From Glandiceps talaboti (taxonomy: Eukaryota > Hemichordata > Enteropneusta > Spengelidae), in the NCBI RefSeq assembly GCF_964340395.1, contig NC_135554.1:11471751-11535750 (forward strand): a stretch of DNA of 64,000 nucleotides. Direction: 5' to 3'. The translations under genes were made by a program, and so were the position numbers. The number at the start of each line of letters is the position of its first letter. Position 1 is the first letter of the stretch. Shown one piece after another: positions 51,182-62,630 of this stretch. Under the pieces are notes generated by a model. It did no database searches and was not told the origin of the DNA. It saw nothing but the letters and a program-made list of their open reading frames with translations.

Positions 51182-52798
51182 TAAACTGATGTCTTTCCAA
51201 TAATAAAGAATGGTGGTTTAATCTGAACATTTGCTCGTAAGTTGTTGTATTTACGTATTTTATGTTTATCAACTCAAGTATAACATGTAACAGAACGAGA
51301 TTTACAAATAAACACCATTTTGTAATCTGAAATTAAACGTATCATTGGTTGTTTGGTATGTGCAGATAAAAAATCTCACAGTATGAATACTTCTTTAAAA
51401 TCTACTGGTAAAACTGTCAGTGACAGTTGGGGTTTTAACCTCAGCTAGTATGAATGCATTACAATTATTCTGAAAAGTGAAACTGATGGAGGTGAAATAT
51501 TAGGCGATGCCTACACAAACACACGCATGCGCGCACACATAATTTCCTATATGAATATAAAATACCAAATGTCGGGTTCATGTTACCACATTGATGGCGG
51601 TTTGTCCAAAAGTGTCACGTGGTGTTGCTGTTCAAAATGCGGTGACCATAGTAGGAAGATTGTGTTGGCAACGTTTGGTTACGTTGATTTTGTCGTCAGT
51701 AACATTAGTGAACTAATCGTCCCTGACCCATACAGCATCCATCATTTGTCCGTTTAACTCGTTATCATTGATTAACGCCATGTGTGGATTTTTACACAGG
51801 GTATTGAGCTATCCAGTGGTCATGACTATAACCTGTACGACAAAATATTTGACATCCACACGATAAACACTTCATTTCCTCCAACGCGCGGTATATTTCA
51901 ATACTTCAAAAAATGCCCCGAGGCTTGTGTTAATCTCAAAATTACACTAGAGATTGTTGCATTGTGATATAGGTTTGACTGTGTCGTCTGCAACGGCCCA
52001 ATATGACAGTAAGTTGCCTGTCCACTGACTCACTTTATTGATCAATCTGGTTAAAATCTGATGTTTTTGAAAGCGACTAGATCAGTGTCTTTATTTACCT
52101 CTATCTATTTCCATCGTGCTGTGACTTTTGTTTTCTTCCGCGGGTGATCGCCGCCTTCCCAGGTGTTGTTGAACTTACCTACGCATATCATTCGAGCTGA
52201 GACCCGGTTTTTGTATAGAGTATACCAATCTATAAATAACATGTAACTACGCTATGATGGCTTACAAAAATACTTATGCTGGCATGGGTATCGTATTGTA
52301 TGGTAATTTAAGGTTACCAGTACCTCTTGTAACATAGGCCGCCAAGTGGATCCCTCTTTCACATGAACAATGCATTAAATAGACGTGTCATCATACAATA
52401 GACACAGGTCTATGCACATCGTTATTAATGTTACTGTAATCAATATGGTAACAATGCACTGCACTACAGTAACTATTTCCTGAACCTTACGATCGTTAAA
52501 ATTCTCAATTCTCAAGCGATTTTTACTCGACATTTCCAGAGAATCAAAGATGCCGATCACGTTTTACCATTTCCATGCATTCGCAAAAGCAAGACTTACT
52601 ATGCGTAGGGAATTGATGTCGAGTTTTTACTACTCATTGTATATATCATGCCGTGACATGCAGACATACAGGTATATAGCGCCCTCATTCGTCAAAACCT
52701 GAAATTATCATCTATATGTATACATTTGATCAACTTGTCGATTGTGAAGTAAAATATGGCTTTGCACTCTTTTTCATTGTACAAGGCAATGTGCAGAA
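51182..52798. other. Gene-free stretch
   Basis: Several open frames of 60-76 codons with no recognisable motif. Confidence 0.45.
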
Positions 52799-52800
52799 TA

Positions 52801-53182
52801 AGGTTTAAACAATTGTTTGGTTCCGATTACCCGACCCCACCTTTTTTTCATTGCCGACCCTAAACTTTTTTTTGTATATATTCAAGAAAAAAATAAAATC
52901 GCGAAAAAACTGGACTGAAATAGTGGACGGATGCGGATACAGACATCAACTTAAAAAGACAGTGTAACACAGTAAGTTCTTCCAATCTGTAATGGCTGTA
53001 CATCTGATGGGAAGGGATCAATAACGCAGAGACCATATGGAAAACAACGGAAATCATAACTACTTGAACTAGACAGCTGAATAAAAACATAATAAGATAA
53101 AATAAAAAAATCGACCTACCCCACCGATCCTAAAATTGATCATGAGCGTAATCAGAACCACACATTTTTTTTTAATTTGGCC
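52801..53182. mobile_element. MITE family M1, copy 3 (TA-flanked)
   Basis: TA at 52799-52800 and 53183-53184. Left end AGGTTTAAACAATTGTTTGG then TTCCGATTACCCGACC; right end GAGCGTAATCAGAACCACAC, then a T run and AATTTGGCC. The inverted ends match over about 35 bases. Full-length like copy 1, sharing CTTCCAATCTGTAATGG and CTACTTGAACTAGACA. Confidence 0.78.
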
Positions 53183-53184
53183 TA

Positions 53185-56100
53185 ATGGAAATTGTAAAGA
53201 TTGCACGACCTACAGTCTCTACGTACAACAAATCTGTTTTTACTATAATTTAAATACATGCATTTTGTTAGAGCAGTAATTAAGAATGGTTTTTAACATA
53301 TTAATTATATTAATTACTAACAATTATAATCAAGCTTATTTACATTTGTGTGTTTTTCGAAAGAGGAACAAAGGTGTAGTTGCAAATTCAGACTTAGAAA
53401 GTCGTTATTTTTTATGATTCTTTGGTCGTTCACTGTTTCATTTCTTGACAAAGTTGTTTCCCCGCATTCATCAATCGAAATCCAAAATCCCTAACCCCCA
53501 CTACGAAAAAAACCTAAAGAACGTCTGTTCATTCAAAATTACTGCAATCCCTTCTGAATTACATTTGAGTTCGTAGTTCACTTTCCCTTCATAACGACGC
53601 TGACCTTGGTCATTTTTTTTTGTAACTTAGATAAATACTAGTAATGCAGTGAACAGCCTTGTAGCTAGACTCACTGCAGGAAGAAACCGCGTTGTCAGCT
53701 ACCTATTCACATAGTTGGCAAACATCTGCGATATGTCTCGACATCTTTCCCAAAGTACCGTCGAACGTAATTTTAATAGTCACGGTTTACGACTAACGAA
53801 AATGCAAAATGTAACTTTCATTTTCGCGTTGTCCGACAGAGAAGGAGACCTAAACTGACCCCAACTTAATCTCTTTGAACTGATACTCATACAAAGACGA
53901 AATATAAATCCGCTCTGGTAATGAATGCCAAGTACAATGCTATTCATTTTGAGTTCAGTTGGACTCTATTCAAGCTTGACTTTGAACGGCATGTGTGCTA
54001 CTATTGTTATCCAAGTAGTATCGTGTATAGCAAAAGAACAACGTATAATGTTCTCAGGAGTAGAAACAATGCTACGGAATAACTCACCACATATGTACAC
54101 GATACCGGGAGGAGTAAATAGCTGAAGCCAACTTGTGAGCATTTGGAAGAATTCATGCTGCAGTCAACACAGCAAAGATATATTCAACAAAGAACGTAGG
54201 GCATGTCCAATGCTTGGAGTTTAATGCTCAATCCTTGTGCCAAGTAATGATGCAACGTTGAAAAATGATTAGTGTAGGCCACGTCAAACAGGTGTCGCTA
54301 TCCACAGTTTGTTCATATGAATAAAACGATGTCTCTCTAATTAAAATTAAAGTACAATTTAATTACAGACTACAGTTCTATTTTGATCGAATGAATTAAA
54401 AGGATGGTTTATTTAATTAACTTAGTGTGTATTCCACCCATAAATTGTTCTGGTATATTATAAAAACTATAAATTTAATTAAAAATGGAATTTACTTAAT
54501 AAACGACCGGATGTTCCATCGTCATTTTTGTTCTTATAAATTAGAAAATCATGGACTTGATTTTGTATGTCAGGTCTTGAGCTTGATATGAGTGTAAACC
54601 GAACGTGATTAAACTTCGTAGTTGTCCATAATTTCGACCATTGTGTCCCAAGAGCAAATGCAAAAACCGTCATACGTAATTAACGTATAGAAGCCATAAC
54701 TTGTTCAAAACGGGCGTAGTACTATAGCTAGCTAGGATGCCAACCGGGTCGCAGAAAGTTATCTGCCTAGAGCCGTATGCATTCCAGTAGTCTGAAACAT
54801 ATATAGTAAGTTATGAATATAGTCCGAAAATAACCCATCTTTGTCTTTTATACCATTTAAGTAACATGTGTATATGAGACCAACATTCACAACAGCATCT
54901 TCAACATTCATGATCACGCGACTAGTGGAAATCTTCTTAATACATGTCTGTTTGTGGCACAGTGTGAAAATCACTTCGAGTGATTTCTTTTGTTACTTTG
55001 CAGTTGCACAGTGAGGTCAAGTACATTGCGTGTTATCTCATTTTGTTTGCTGTGTGTGAAAGTCTTTCGTCACGGCTAAGAGGGGAAATACAAATGTACA
55101 TACCTCGGCGCATGCATGCTGACCGTCAGGGTTAATGTACCTATACAAAGAGAGAAACCCGAACTGGCCTTAAAATATCCTACGGATAGCCAGACAATGG
55201 AGGTGTTCTGAATTCAACACCTCAACATCTCCAATTACAACGCTATCAGTTTTATCCTGTCGGTCCGGCCAGAGTGAGTATATTGAATCATGACATTGAA
55301 TGGTATGTGCAGAATGCATGACAGTCAGGCTTCTGTAACAACAATCATACTACCATAAACCATACGGTTTTTTTGGCATTTGTTAGTAATTAAATGCTAA
55401 TGTCCTGATAACTCTATCCAGATTTAATAAAGGACTTGAATTCCCTTTTCAATCACCATGTTGTAAAGCAAATTTGGCCGTAACAATACTTTGGGTTGCA
55501 GCCGTAGACTCGGGAGTTCTTGTGAGTACACAGAATGACAGAATTTTCGACCACTCACAAGCTAGAGTAACGTTAACGAACACAAGTCAGTTAATCGACT
55601 GATAAGACTGTATATCTTTGATTAAATTAATAACGATTATGCATATGTTATAATTGGTCTCACTATGTCTTTGACATCCAACTATCTAGTACATGTAAGT
55701 TATACACCATATAGGCCATAGAAGAGAACTAGCAATCTCAACTAGTATTTAGAAAATAGCAGGTACATATATATGAGACTCGATGTTTCAAACTAACGGT
55801 TTACAATTATATATTACTTATGGTGGAACTGAAATGCAATGGAAACATGTTATAATCATGTGAATATTGTGACTTATATTTGGAATATTTTAATCATGGT
55901 TTATGTAGTATTGTCGTTGCACAAAAGGTTGGACGCAAATAGTCACGGATAGTGTAATATTCTCGTTCTCAGTTCAACGGCTTGTTTATTTTATATTGAT
56001 TGGATAATATATATTACATTTCAAAGCAGTGTGCTGAAGTATCATTACTGACACCCAAACACTACAATGCTGAAAAGTGAATTGAAAAATCATTCAATAA

Positions 56101-57275
56101 AAACAACCACCTCGTGTCTTTCGTTTTTAAACGTTTATTTATCGTTGTACGAAATAACAGTATACACATACATGCCCACCATACAAATATTATATACGTA
56201 AATATGTGCTGCCATCCAATGACAATACCGGTAGTAATAATGCATAGTAGATTAATCGCATGCGTTTTAGTTAAAGAATCCATTAGTCAAAGGATAGTGT
56301 TTTTTTAAATACAATCTGATTAAATAAAGTTGGAAAAGAGACTAGTTTTCTTTGCGTGTATATACGTATACCCATTTTGATTCCAACTGGATAACAGTGT
56401 ATCACGTGATGGTATAGATAAGACATGGTCCTCTGATTAACAGAAATGCATTGCATATTAATATCCTATTTGTCTCTCAAATTCACTAGTGTAATCCGAA
56501 GGCACCATTATTACCTACAGTAATGTTCGTGTTATGCCCGAAATCTTTACACCGTTGGCAGACATGGCAATCAAATCTTGCAGTCCTTTCTGAAATACTG
56601 TAACATTTTAATAATAAGATTTTGCCTATATATAATAACAAATGTTAATTAATTATTTAGTAACTATGACGAAGGTATATTCTATTTCAGCGAACCATGA
56701 CTAATTGGAATAATTAAAGCTGCGTTCGAGAGATAAAATATTAATTATAGTACAAATGACATTTTGGTTATGGAATTAATTTACTTGTTATTCCCTGTAA
56801 TATTACGTCACGTACCCCTGACGATAGTAACCGGGTGTATTTATGAAAGGAAGATATGGGGATGCAGTTGTACACTGAACATTATCAGGTCATCATCACA
56901 AAATGAACTGTGGTATTCGTAGGATATAGAACTCGCCGCTAGCATACCTCGTCTGTTTTTCCTTTATTCATTATTCTTAGTAACCCAGTATCGTCTCACG
57001 ATATGAATCTACCAAACAAATCAATTTCGGAACTTTGAATTAATATGACGAGATGTCAATAACAATGTTTCTAATTTTAAAGTTTATTCGCAGTCAAATA
57101 TTTTGACAGACTTTGTCAATTGATGACTGGTACAACTTCTTACGGTATACGTACACGAATCGTTGCACATGCGGGACATCACGTGTTGTGGCCCGCCGGA
57201 GAGTTTTGTAGGCAATCGGTCATGTCGGTTCAACACGTACATTATGCTAGTCTGATGGAAATAAGTTGCCCGGCC
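53185..57275. other. Gene-free stretch downstream of the LURAP1-like gene
   Basis: About 4 kb, AT-rich, with no recognisable gene or long repeat. Short open frames (54, 56 kb) show no domain features. Confidence 0.45.
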
Positions 57276-57283
57276 TATATAAA
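57276..57283 (+). promoter_or_regulatory. Candidate TATA box (TATATAAA)
   Basis: TATATAAA in a GC-richer context, about 95 bp downstream of a CACGTG E-box (57181-57186). The first ATG downstream on + opens a 21-codon frame only. It points into the 3' end of the LURAP1-like gene on the opposite strand. It could be a promoter for a non-coding or antisense transcript, or chance. Confidence 0.25.
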
Positions 57284-57369
57284 GACCCTGCGGTGATTTT
57301 ACTTGTAACAGTCAAGTGGAATTCGAAGTTTTAGAGTTCGTTCAAAGATTGAACATCGCATCTCATTCA

Positions 57370-57375
57370 TTTATT
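57370..57375 (-). terminator. Candidate polyadenylation signal of the LURAP1-like gene
   Basis: AATAAA on the - strand, 69 nt beyond the stop codon; a second one lies at 57083-57088. Confidence 0.5.
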
Positions 57376-57443
57376 GGTAACAGTTAAATGAGAGAGTTTG
57401 TGACAAACGTCGCAAAATACATGCGTACAATAATTCTTACTCA

Positions 57444-57959
57444 TCATAATTGAGTTATATCATCATTTGTAATTTCAATTTCATACAAAAGATTATTGTT
57501 CGTTGGGGGTAATTTATCAATCGGACTGCTACAGCTGGTCAGACTAGATCGTCTTCTTTTGCCGATTGTTATCACTGGGGGCGACGTTTTCAGAAGTTCC
57601 CCGCTTGAGCCTCGTCGCCCCCTGAGGTAATCCGCCGTTGGTGGCGCACAATCATCCTTGCCATTAATTCCTGAATATTTCGACAGTAAACCATTATGAT
57701 TATTAAACCGCAGTTTTCGTCGACTCCCTTCTCTCGTGAGACTCAAACGAGAAGACACTAAAGATTCCCTTGAGCTGTTTAAGGCTGCCAAACTTCTCAT
57801 CTCGACCCATTTCTCGTGCATACTCTCGCGAGAGCTTGAAAGAGACTCTTTACTTGACGCAAAGTCCATGTTTTCGTTTATCCATTTTAATTCTTCGATT
57901 TCGTCGTTAATAGCTAGGAGTTGCAACATGAGTTTGGCATCCATCTTTCTTAGCGCCAT
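57444..57959 (-). CDS. LURAP1: LURAP1-like adaptor, exon 2 (residues 127-297)
   Basis: C-terminal coding exon of a 297-aa protein of the LURAP1/LURAP1L (leucine-rich adaptor, LRAP35) family. It opens with ALRKMDAKLMLQLLAINDEI then EELKW, matching the family's leucine-rich helix (LR-x2-D-x-K-x3-QL-x3-N-x-IE-x3-W). A Ser-rich segment with repeated SSKESL/SSRESM/SSRESL units follows, then a variable basic stretch, and the end is NDDITQL. The conserved acidic C-terminus ending T-x-L fits a class I PDZ ligand. In vertebrates the family links MRCK kinases to MYO18A in actomyosin control and affects NF-kB signalling; that role is assumed here from homology. The exon starts after CCGTAG, a good acceptor with upstream pyrimidines, in phase 0. 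Confidence 0.87.
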   Translation of the reverse strand: MALRKMDAKLMLQLLAINDEIEELKWINENMDFASSKESLSSSRESMHEKWVEMRSLAALNSSRESLVSSRLSLTREGSRRKLRFNNHNGLLSKYSGINGKDDCAPPTADYLRGRRGSSGELLKTSPPVITIGKRRRSSLTSCSSPIDKLPPTNNNLLYEIEITNDDITQL

Positions 57960-59641
57960 CTACGGTATAGAAGGAAATGTTTATAAACCATGGATTATAT
58001 CGTGTGAAATAAACATACGACAGTGGAGACCGAGCTTTCAGCTATATAAGATCGACATAAACTGAAACCACTATAGTTGCGACATCAATATAATCTATGG
58101 AAATGGACAGATTTTGTACTCTCTGTTGGGTGGAATTTCTGAAAAGTACCGTAATTTCGCAACTTGTACATTTTGGGGACTTCAAGTGTTTGCACGATCT
58201 TAATTACATGGTGATTATATATTCGCACAACAGAGGCACCGCTATCACCCACGTGTGTAATGTACCACATCACATCCAAAGACAGTTTTAGTTTGTGTCT
58301 ATCCATCTATCTTAGTACCGTCGCTGAAAGCTCGATGCTCACTGTAATATATGTACATGCAAACATTATTGTTCGTCATTACTACCCCATAATCTTATTA
58401 ACTTCACCATGGCTTTGTTCGTTATTGTGAAATGCCATGCATTATATTGCTGTTGAATAACAAATAACCCACATTGTTAAGAAATATGTGAGGTCAAATC
58501 TGGTACATAAAGCATACAATGAATGAATGAAATTAACATTTTTGTATCGTCAGACACCCAGGACTGTGACGAATAAACAAAACAAGTCTAAAAGATCAGG
58601 TTTAATATCGATCTACTTCTACATGATAATTAAAACTAAAACACACAGCACATGTGGTTAACACGTTTGCTTCTTCACAGATCTAGCTTTATAATGACTT
58701 ACTCACTCTTAATATAGCTCGACTTGAATTATATTCTATCGGCTGGAAAATTGTTCATGTGGCCGTAAGCTTTGCGGTGACACAGGTATGATTTAAATGA
58801 TAAAAAGACCCGTCGTAATTTCTATTATGCTGGTTTCTTTCTTAGCCCGGACAAAGTGGTTCGTGATTTATTTCAACGGGGACGGGTGGGGAGAGATGGG
58901 GGGGTGGGGTGAATCAAGAAAACATCACATAAAAGCTAATAAATGATTCCAAAAGCAACCATGGTTATGCGCCTCTTTTGAAATCCAAACGGAACTCAGT
59001 GACCGCATTCTTGTAACAAACAGATCTATACTTTCGGCTGCACACACAGATTTATCACGGAATGTGATTTTTTTCTGTAGAGCTTATCCTCGCAGCCGTA
59101 GTTTGTTCCACCTGGGTAACAGTGGGGAATTTTAAAACTACTTGAAGTGAAGTATCATATTTATGCTTGCGATATCAACTTATCAGGGGTTTAAAACATC
59201 GGTGTGTATTATCAACTCATGGATTTGATAACGAAGTAGGTGGACACTAAGTGGTCGTGTAGATGTCGATTAGGTTAGAAATGTGTGTCACGGTTTTGTG
59301 TTTAATATTCGCAGAGATGAGTTAATAACCACCGAGGACAACCTATACGTTGGGTGGCAACGCTGATAGTTTCTACCTTTCAAGAATTGACAACACGAAC
59401 ACTACGATCGCGAGGAGAGACATTCACAAATTCTTAAGAATGTTTAAAGTTCTCAAATTCTTAATGAACAATTGTCATTCCCCAAAACAAATATTAGACA
59501 TGTTTCGGGTTCACTCAAAAGATGTTACAGGGATCTGTGTATTCAATCCTTACAGTAGCCCAAAATAGTTCATACTACACTGCACTGTATTATATTTACA
59601 TGTAACAAGGAGACTACGCCATGACCAGGGTCGTTCGTCAT

Positions 59642-59693
59642 AAAAATTCCGTTTGTACAACGTGATCAAAAATTCCGTTTGTACAACGTGATC
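59642..59693. repeat. Perfect 26-bp tandem duplication
   Basis: Two identical 26-bp units beginning AAAAATTCCGTTTGTACAAC, followed by 10 bases of a third (59694-59703). The perfect identity suggests a recent event. Confidence 0.92.
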
Positions 59694-59846
59694 AAAAATT
59701 CCGATGATGTAAACTCAGGGTTAAAACTGAGACTATGGTACGGTGCGCATATTTATGTTAGTTATATATTGTCCCACCATTTGTAAACATTCCGATGACT
59801 GTTTGGAAATTCACGAAAATCACGAACGTACAAAATAAACACAAGA

Positions 59847-59930
59847 CATACATACATACATACATACATACATACATACATACATACATACATACATACA
59901 TACATACATACATACATACACAGACAGACA
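59847..59930. repeat. (ACAT)n microsatellite
   Basis: About 18 ACAT units followed by a short CAGA run. Confidence 0.96.
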
Positions 59931-60926
59931 CAGATATATACATATATATTCGACATATTCGCTCCACTCAGACCTCTACAATGGGGTCCGAGGCCAATTT
60001 GTAATTTTTCAAGTTCCCCATCCGATCGGTATCTGGCCAACCCTGCATCACAAAAATCTATAGTGCACAGTTACTTAATAGGCTATGTAATAGTAAGATT
60101 ATTGACCAAGTGAAAGGAAATACTTGTTTCTCTGCTTTGTAGGCAAACCACAAGATGTCGGGAACACTTTTGTAAACAAGTGACCCTAACCGAAAAACAC
60201 AATGACTGCAAGACGAGTAAAAAGATTGTGTAAGGGATTTTTTCCCAAATCAAACGATCCGTCCAACTGTAGAATCATAACACATTATGGAGCGCTTTGT
60301 TTTGGAATGTTTTGTTGTTCATTACGAACATTTAAAGTCAAACTTCTCTTATATGAGATGCATTTTTGGACGGAATTTCCACTTTCTATGGTTATTGTAA
60401 GTGCTACCGATAGCCGGGGTACAAAGGGCGGGAAGTGTGCTTGAAAGAGCAAATAATAATGCCTAGGTTTAATTTTGTTATTATGACTGCCAAGTTTTTA
60501 ATACTTGTTAATGCATTTGGCCTGCCAGAGACTCAAAACACATTGTTTTGGAACTATGTCTGGGACACAACCCCTAGTGCCACCATTTTGAAAAGTTATA
60601 ATTACTGCCACAGGACGAAGTACACCAACGGGTCTTTGTGCGACGTCTGTTACCTAACTCGAATATTCAAAAGCCAGAGGGCAGTTCGTTGATGCATACA
60701 TACTTTTCTCGTCTTCATTGGCGTAAAATGTTTTGATGTGGCGTACTACATAACAAAGCCAAACAAGTTCATTCAGCTCGGGAAGCCATTGAGCGGCATT
60801 CTGGTATTTTCATTGTATTGAATGTTAGTTTTACCATTACCATGTGCATAATTGACAATTTCCTTTTTCAAAGTTCTATTGATTTAAAAAAAAACACACA
60901 CACACACAAACTTCGGGTGAACTTAC

Positions 60927-61304
60927 CAAATCAGACTTCAATCGAAGCAGTTTTGAGTCTATGCCTTCGGGGAATCCGTAGGTTGGAGCTCGGTGTTCAA
61001 ACTTGCCATTCTGTGGGGTCTGTCCTAGACAACCGTCGTTGTTTGCTGCTACGCCTGTTTGTTCACGATCATCTGTACAGTTATGTTGTGTACCCGGTGA
61101 ATGTGAACCACCACTACGTTGACAAACAGAAAGCATGCCATTAAATGGCACAGTTGCATCGCTATTTTCAATGGGATCTCCGTTAACAGCCTCGAGCAAA
61201 ACTTTGGGAATGGTACCGATTTTTTCCTCCACTTCTTTTAACAACTCGTTCATGTAACCTTCGTCAGTTTCGATGTCCAGCACACGTAACGACAATTTAT
61301 CCAT
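60927..61304 (-). CDS. LURAP1: LURAP1-like adaptor, exon 1 (residues 1-126)
   Basis: First coding exon (378 nt, ends in phase 0). The ATG at 61304 is the first Met codon in the open frame. Residues 18-40 (MNELLKEVEEKIGTIPKVLL) match the N-terminal LURAP1 block of the type LRDVEGKVG-x3-P-x2-LL. A low-complexity polar linker follows. The last residues, GIDSKLLRLKSDL, align with the start of the leucine-rich helix (DK-x-LKMEL in vertebrates). Joined to exon 2, the helix reads continuously, which is the main support for the splice. The donor is TTG|GTAAGT. The linker is unlike vertebrate members and probably unconstrained. Confidence 0.85.
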
Positions 61305-62520
61305 GTTGAATTCCACAGTTGTCGCGAACACACCATATAAGGGTCAGCTGATCTGATTAAATTTACTACACGTAGTGTGCAATTGAAACGACTCACCAAA
61401 ATATTCGATATCACAGAGCACAAAGACGCAAATGGAGACTTTCCGACCTCTGAAGTGCAAAGGCCATTCGTACTTTACACCTAGTAGCTACGATTTGGTT
61501 ACTGTACGAGTTTCATCACCGTCGACTGATATCGGGTCTACGCGTATACAATTACTATTTCCGTGAATTTCAGCTTTCATTGATTGGTCATTCACACGTT
61601 AGAATCCTGCTAAATATCACTTTTCCGTAGATTACCAGACGCAACCTAACTTCTGAACGCCTGGTATGCCACAATGTGTAAAAGATATCCCCCGATCACT
61701 TGTCTACAGGTGCTTTAAACTACTATAATAAACACAGGGTCGTCAGCGGTACAAATACCAGTGCCTTCGTTTATGAACCCCAAACGAAATACTGACATCT
61801 CGTGGCCCGTGATCTACCTTCTCGTGACAGTCTACGTGTAAGCGACAATGCGATTTGTATGAAGTCAATGGCACAATAACAACTCATTGACGCGCAGGGG
61901 TCGAATTTCTTGTACCTCGAGTAATTTGCGTATGTATGCAATTTAGAAAGTGGACAAAACTAGTCATCACAGAGCGGTAACTTCCAACAATAACTCCATT
62001 GTGTTTGTTCAGATATGTTCACATTATTGCGCATAATCACCGTGCTATCACACATCATCTACTTTCCTTTGGATTCACAAACTGAATTCATAATGGTAAT
62101 CTTAGTTCGTACCACCTGTCAATGTGGAACACATTTATACTCATTTATTCCTTCTCGAACTTTCTAGAATAGGCAAGCTGTGTCTATTTTTCACTTTTCG
62201 TTCATGTTGTCGAGACTAATTCTGATGATTTAGACATTGAGTACATGACAATGTAGTCTACTGGTATTCGATGACGTACAGGTTAGTAACCTGACTATCA
62301 CCCAATATTGAAAGTTCGAATTTCCATAGATTCACTGGATAACTTTTGTAAACTGTTAAACTTAATAACATAACAACTGTAAACGGTACTAGTAAAGTCC
62401 CATTTATCCTTTCGCGAAATTTCCAGAATAGGTCAATGGTACACGGTCTAGTTTTCATTTTCTCTATGACTCCAGGCAATACCTGCAATATTAAGACAAT
62501 CTTAAAACCGCACTTTTTCA

Positions 62521-62522
<2 letters not shown>
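61305..62522. other. Region upstream of the LURAP1-like gene
   Basis: Presumed promoter side of the - strand gene. No TATA box assigned and no other gene recognised. Confidence 0.4.
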
Positions 62523-62594
<72 letters not shown>

Positions 62595-62630
62595 CGTCCG
62601 TCTCTCTGTCTGTCTGTCTGTCTGTCTGTC
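62523..62630. repeat. (CTGT)n microsatellite
   Basis: About 25 CTGT units with a CCGT interruption. Confidence 0.96.

Larger units (their letters stand above)
57960..60926 (-). other. Intron of the LURAP1-like gene (3.0 kb)
   Basis: Donor TTG|GTAAGT (60926-60921) and acceptor CCGTAG (57960), both on the - strand and phase 0. It contains a 26-bp tandem duplication (59642-59693) and an (ACAT)n array (59847-59920). Small + strand frames within it (59350, 60202, 60435) have no recognised content. Confidence 0.8.

Noticed and set aside
60202-60692. Two short + strand open frames inside the LURAP1-like intron
   Set aside because: Unrecognisable, with no coding-like context, and on the opposite strand within a supported intron.
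61305-61331. Extension of the LURAP1-like frame upstream of 61304
   Set aside because: The extra codons begin with GTG, not ATG. The first Met is at 61304.
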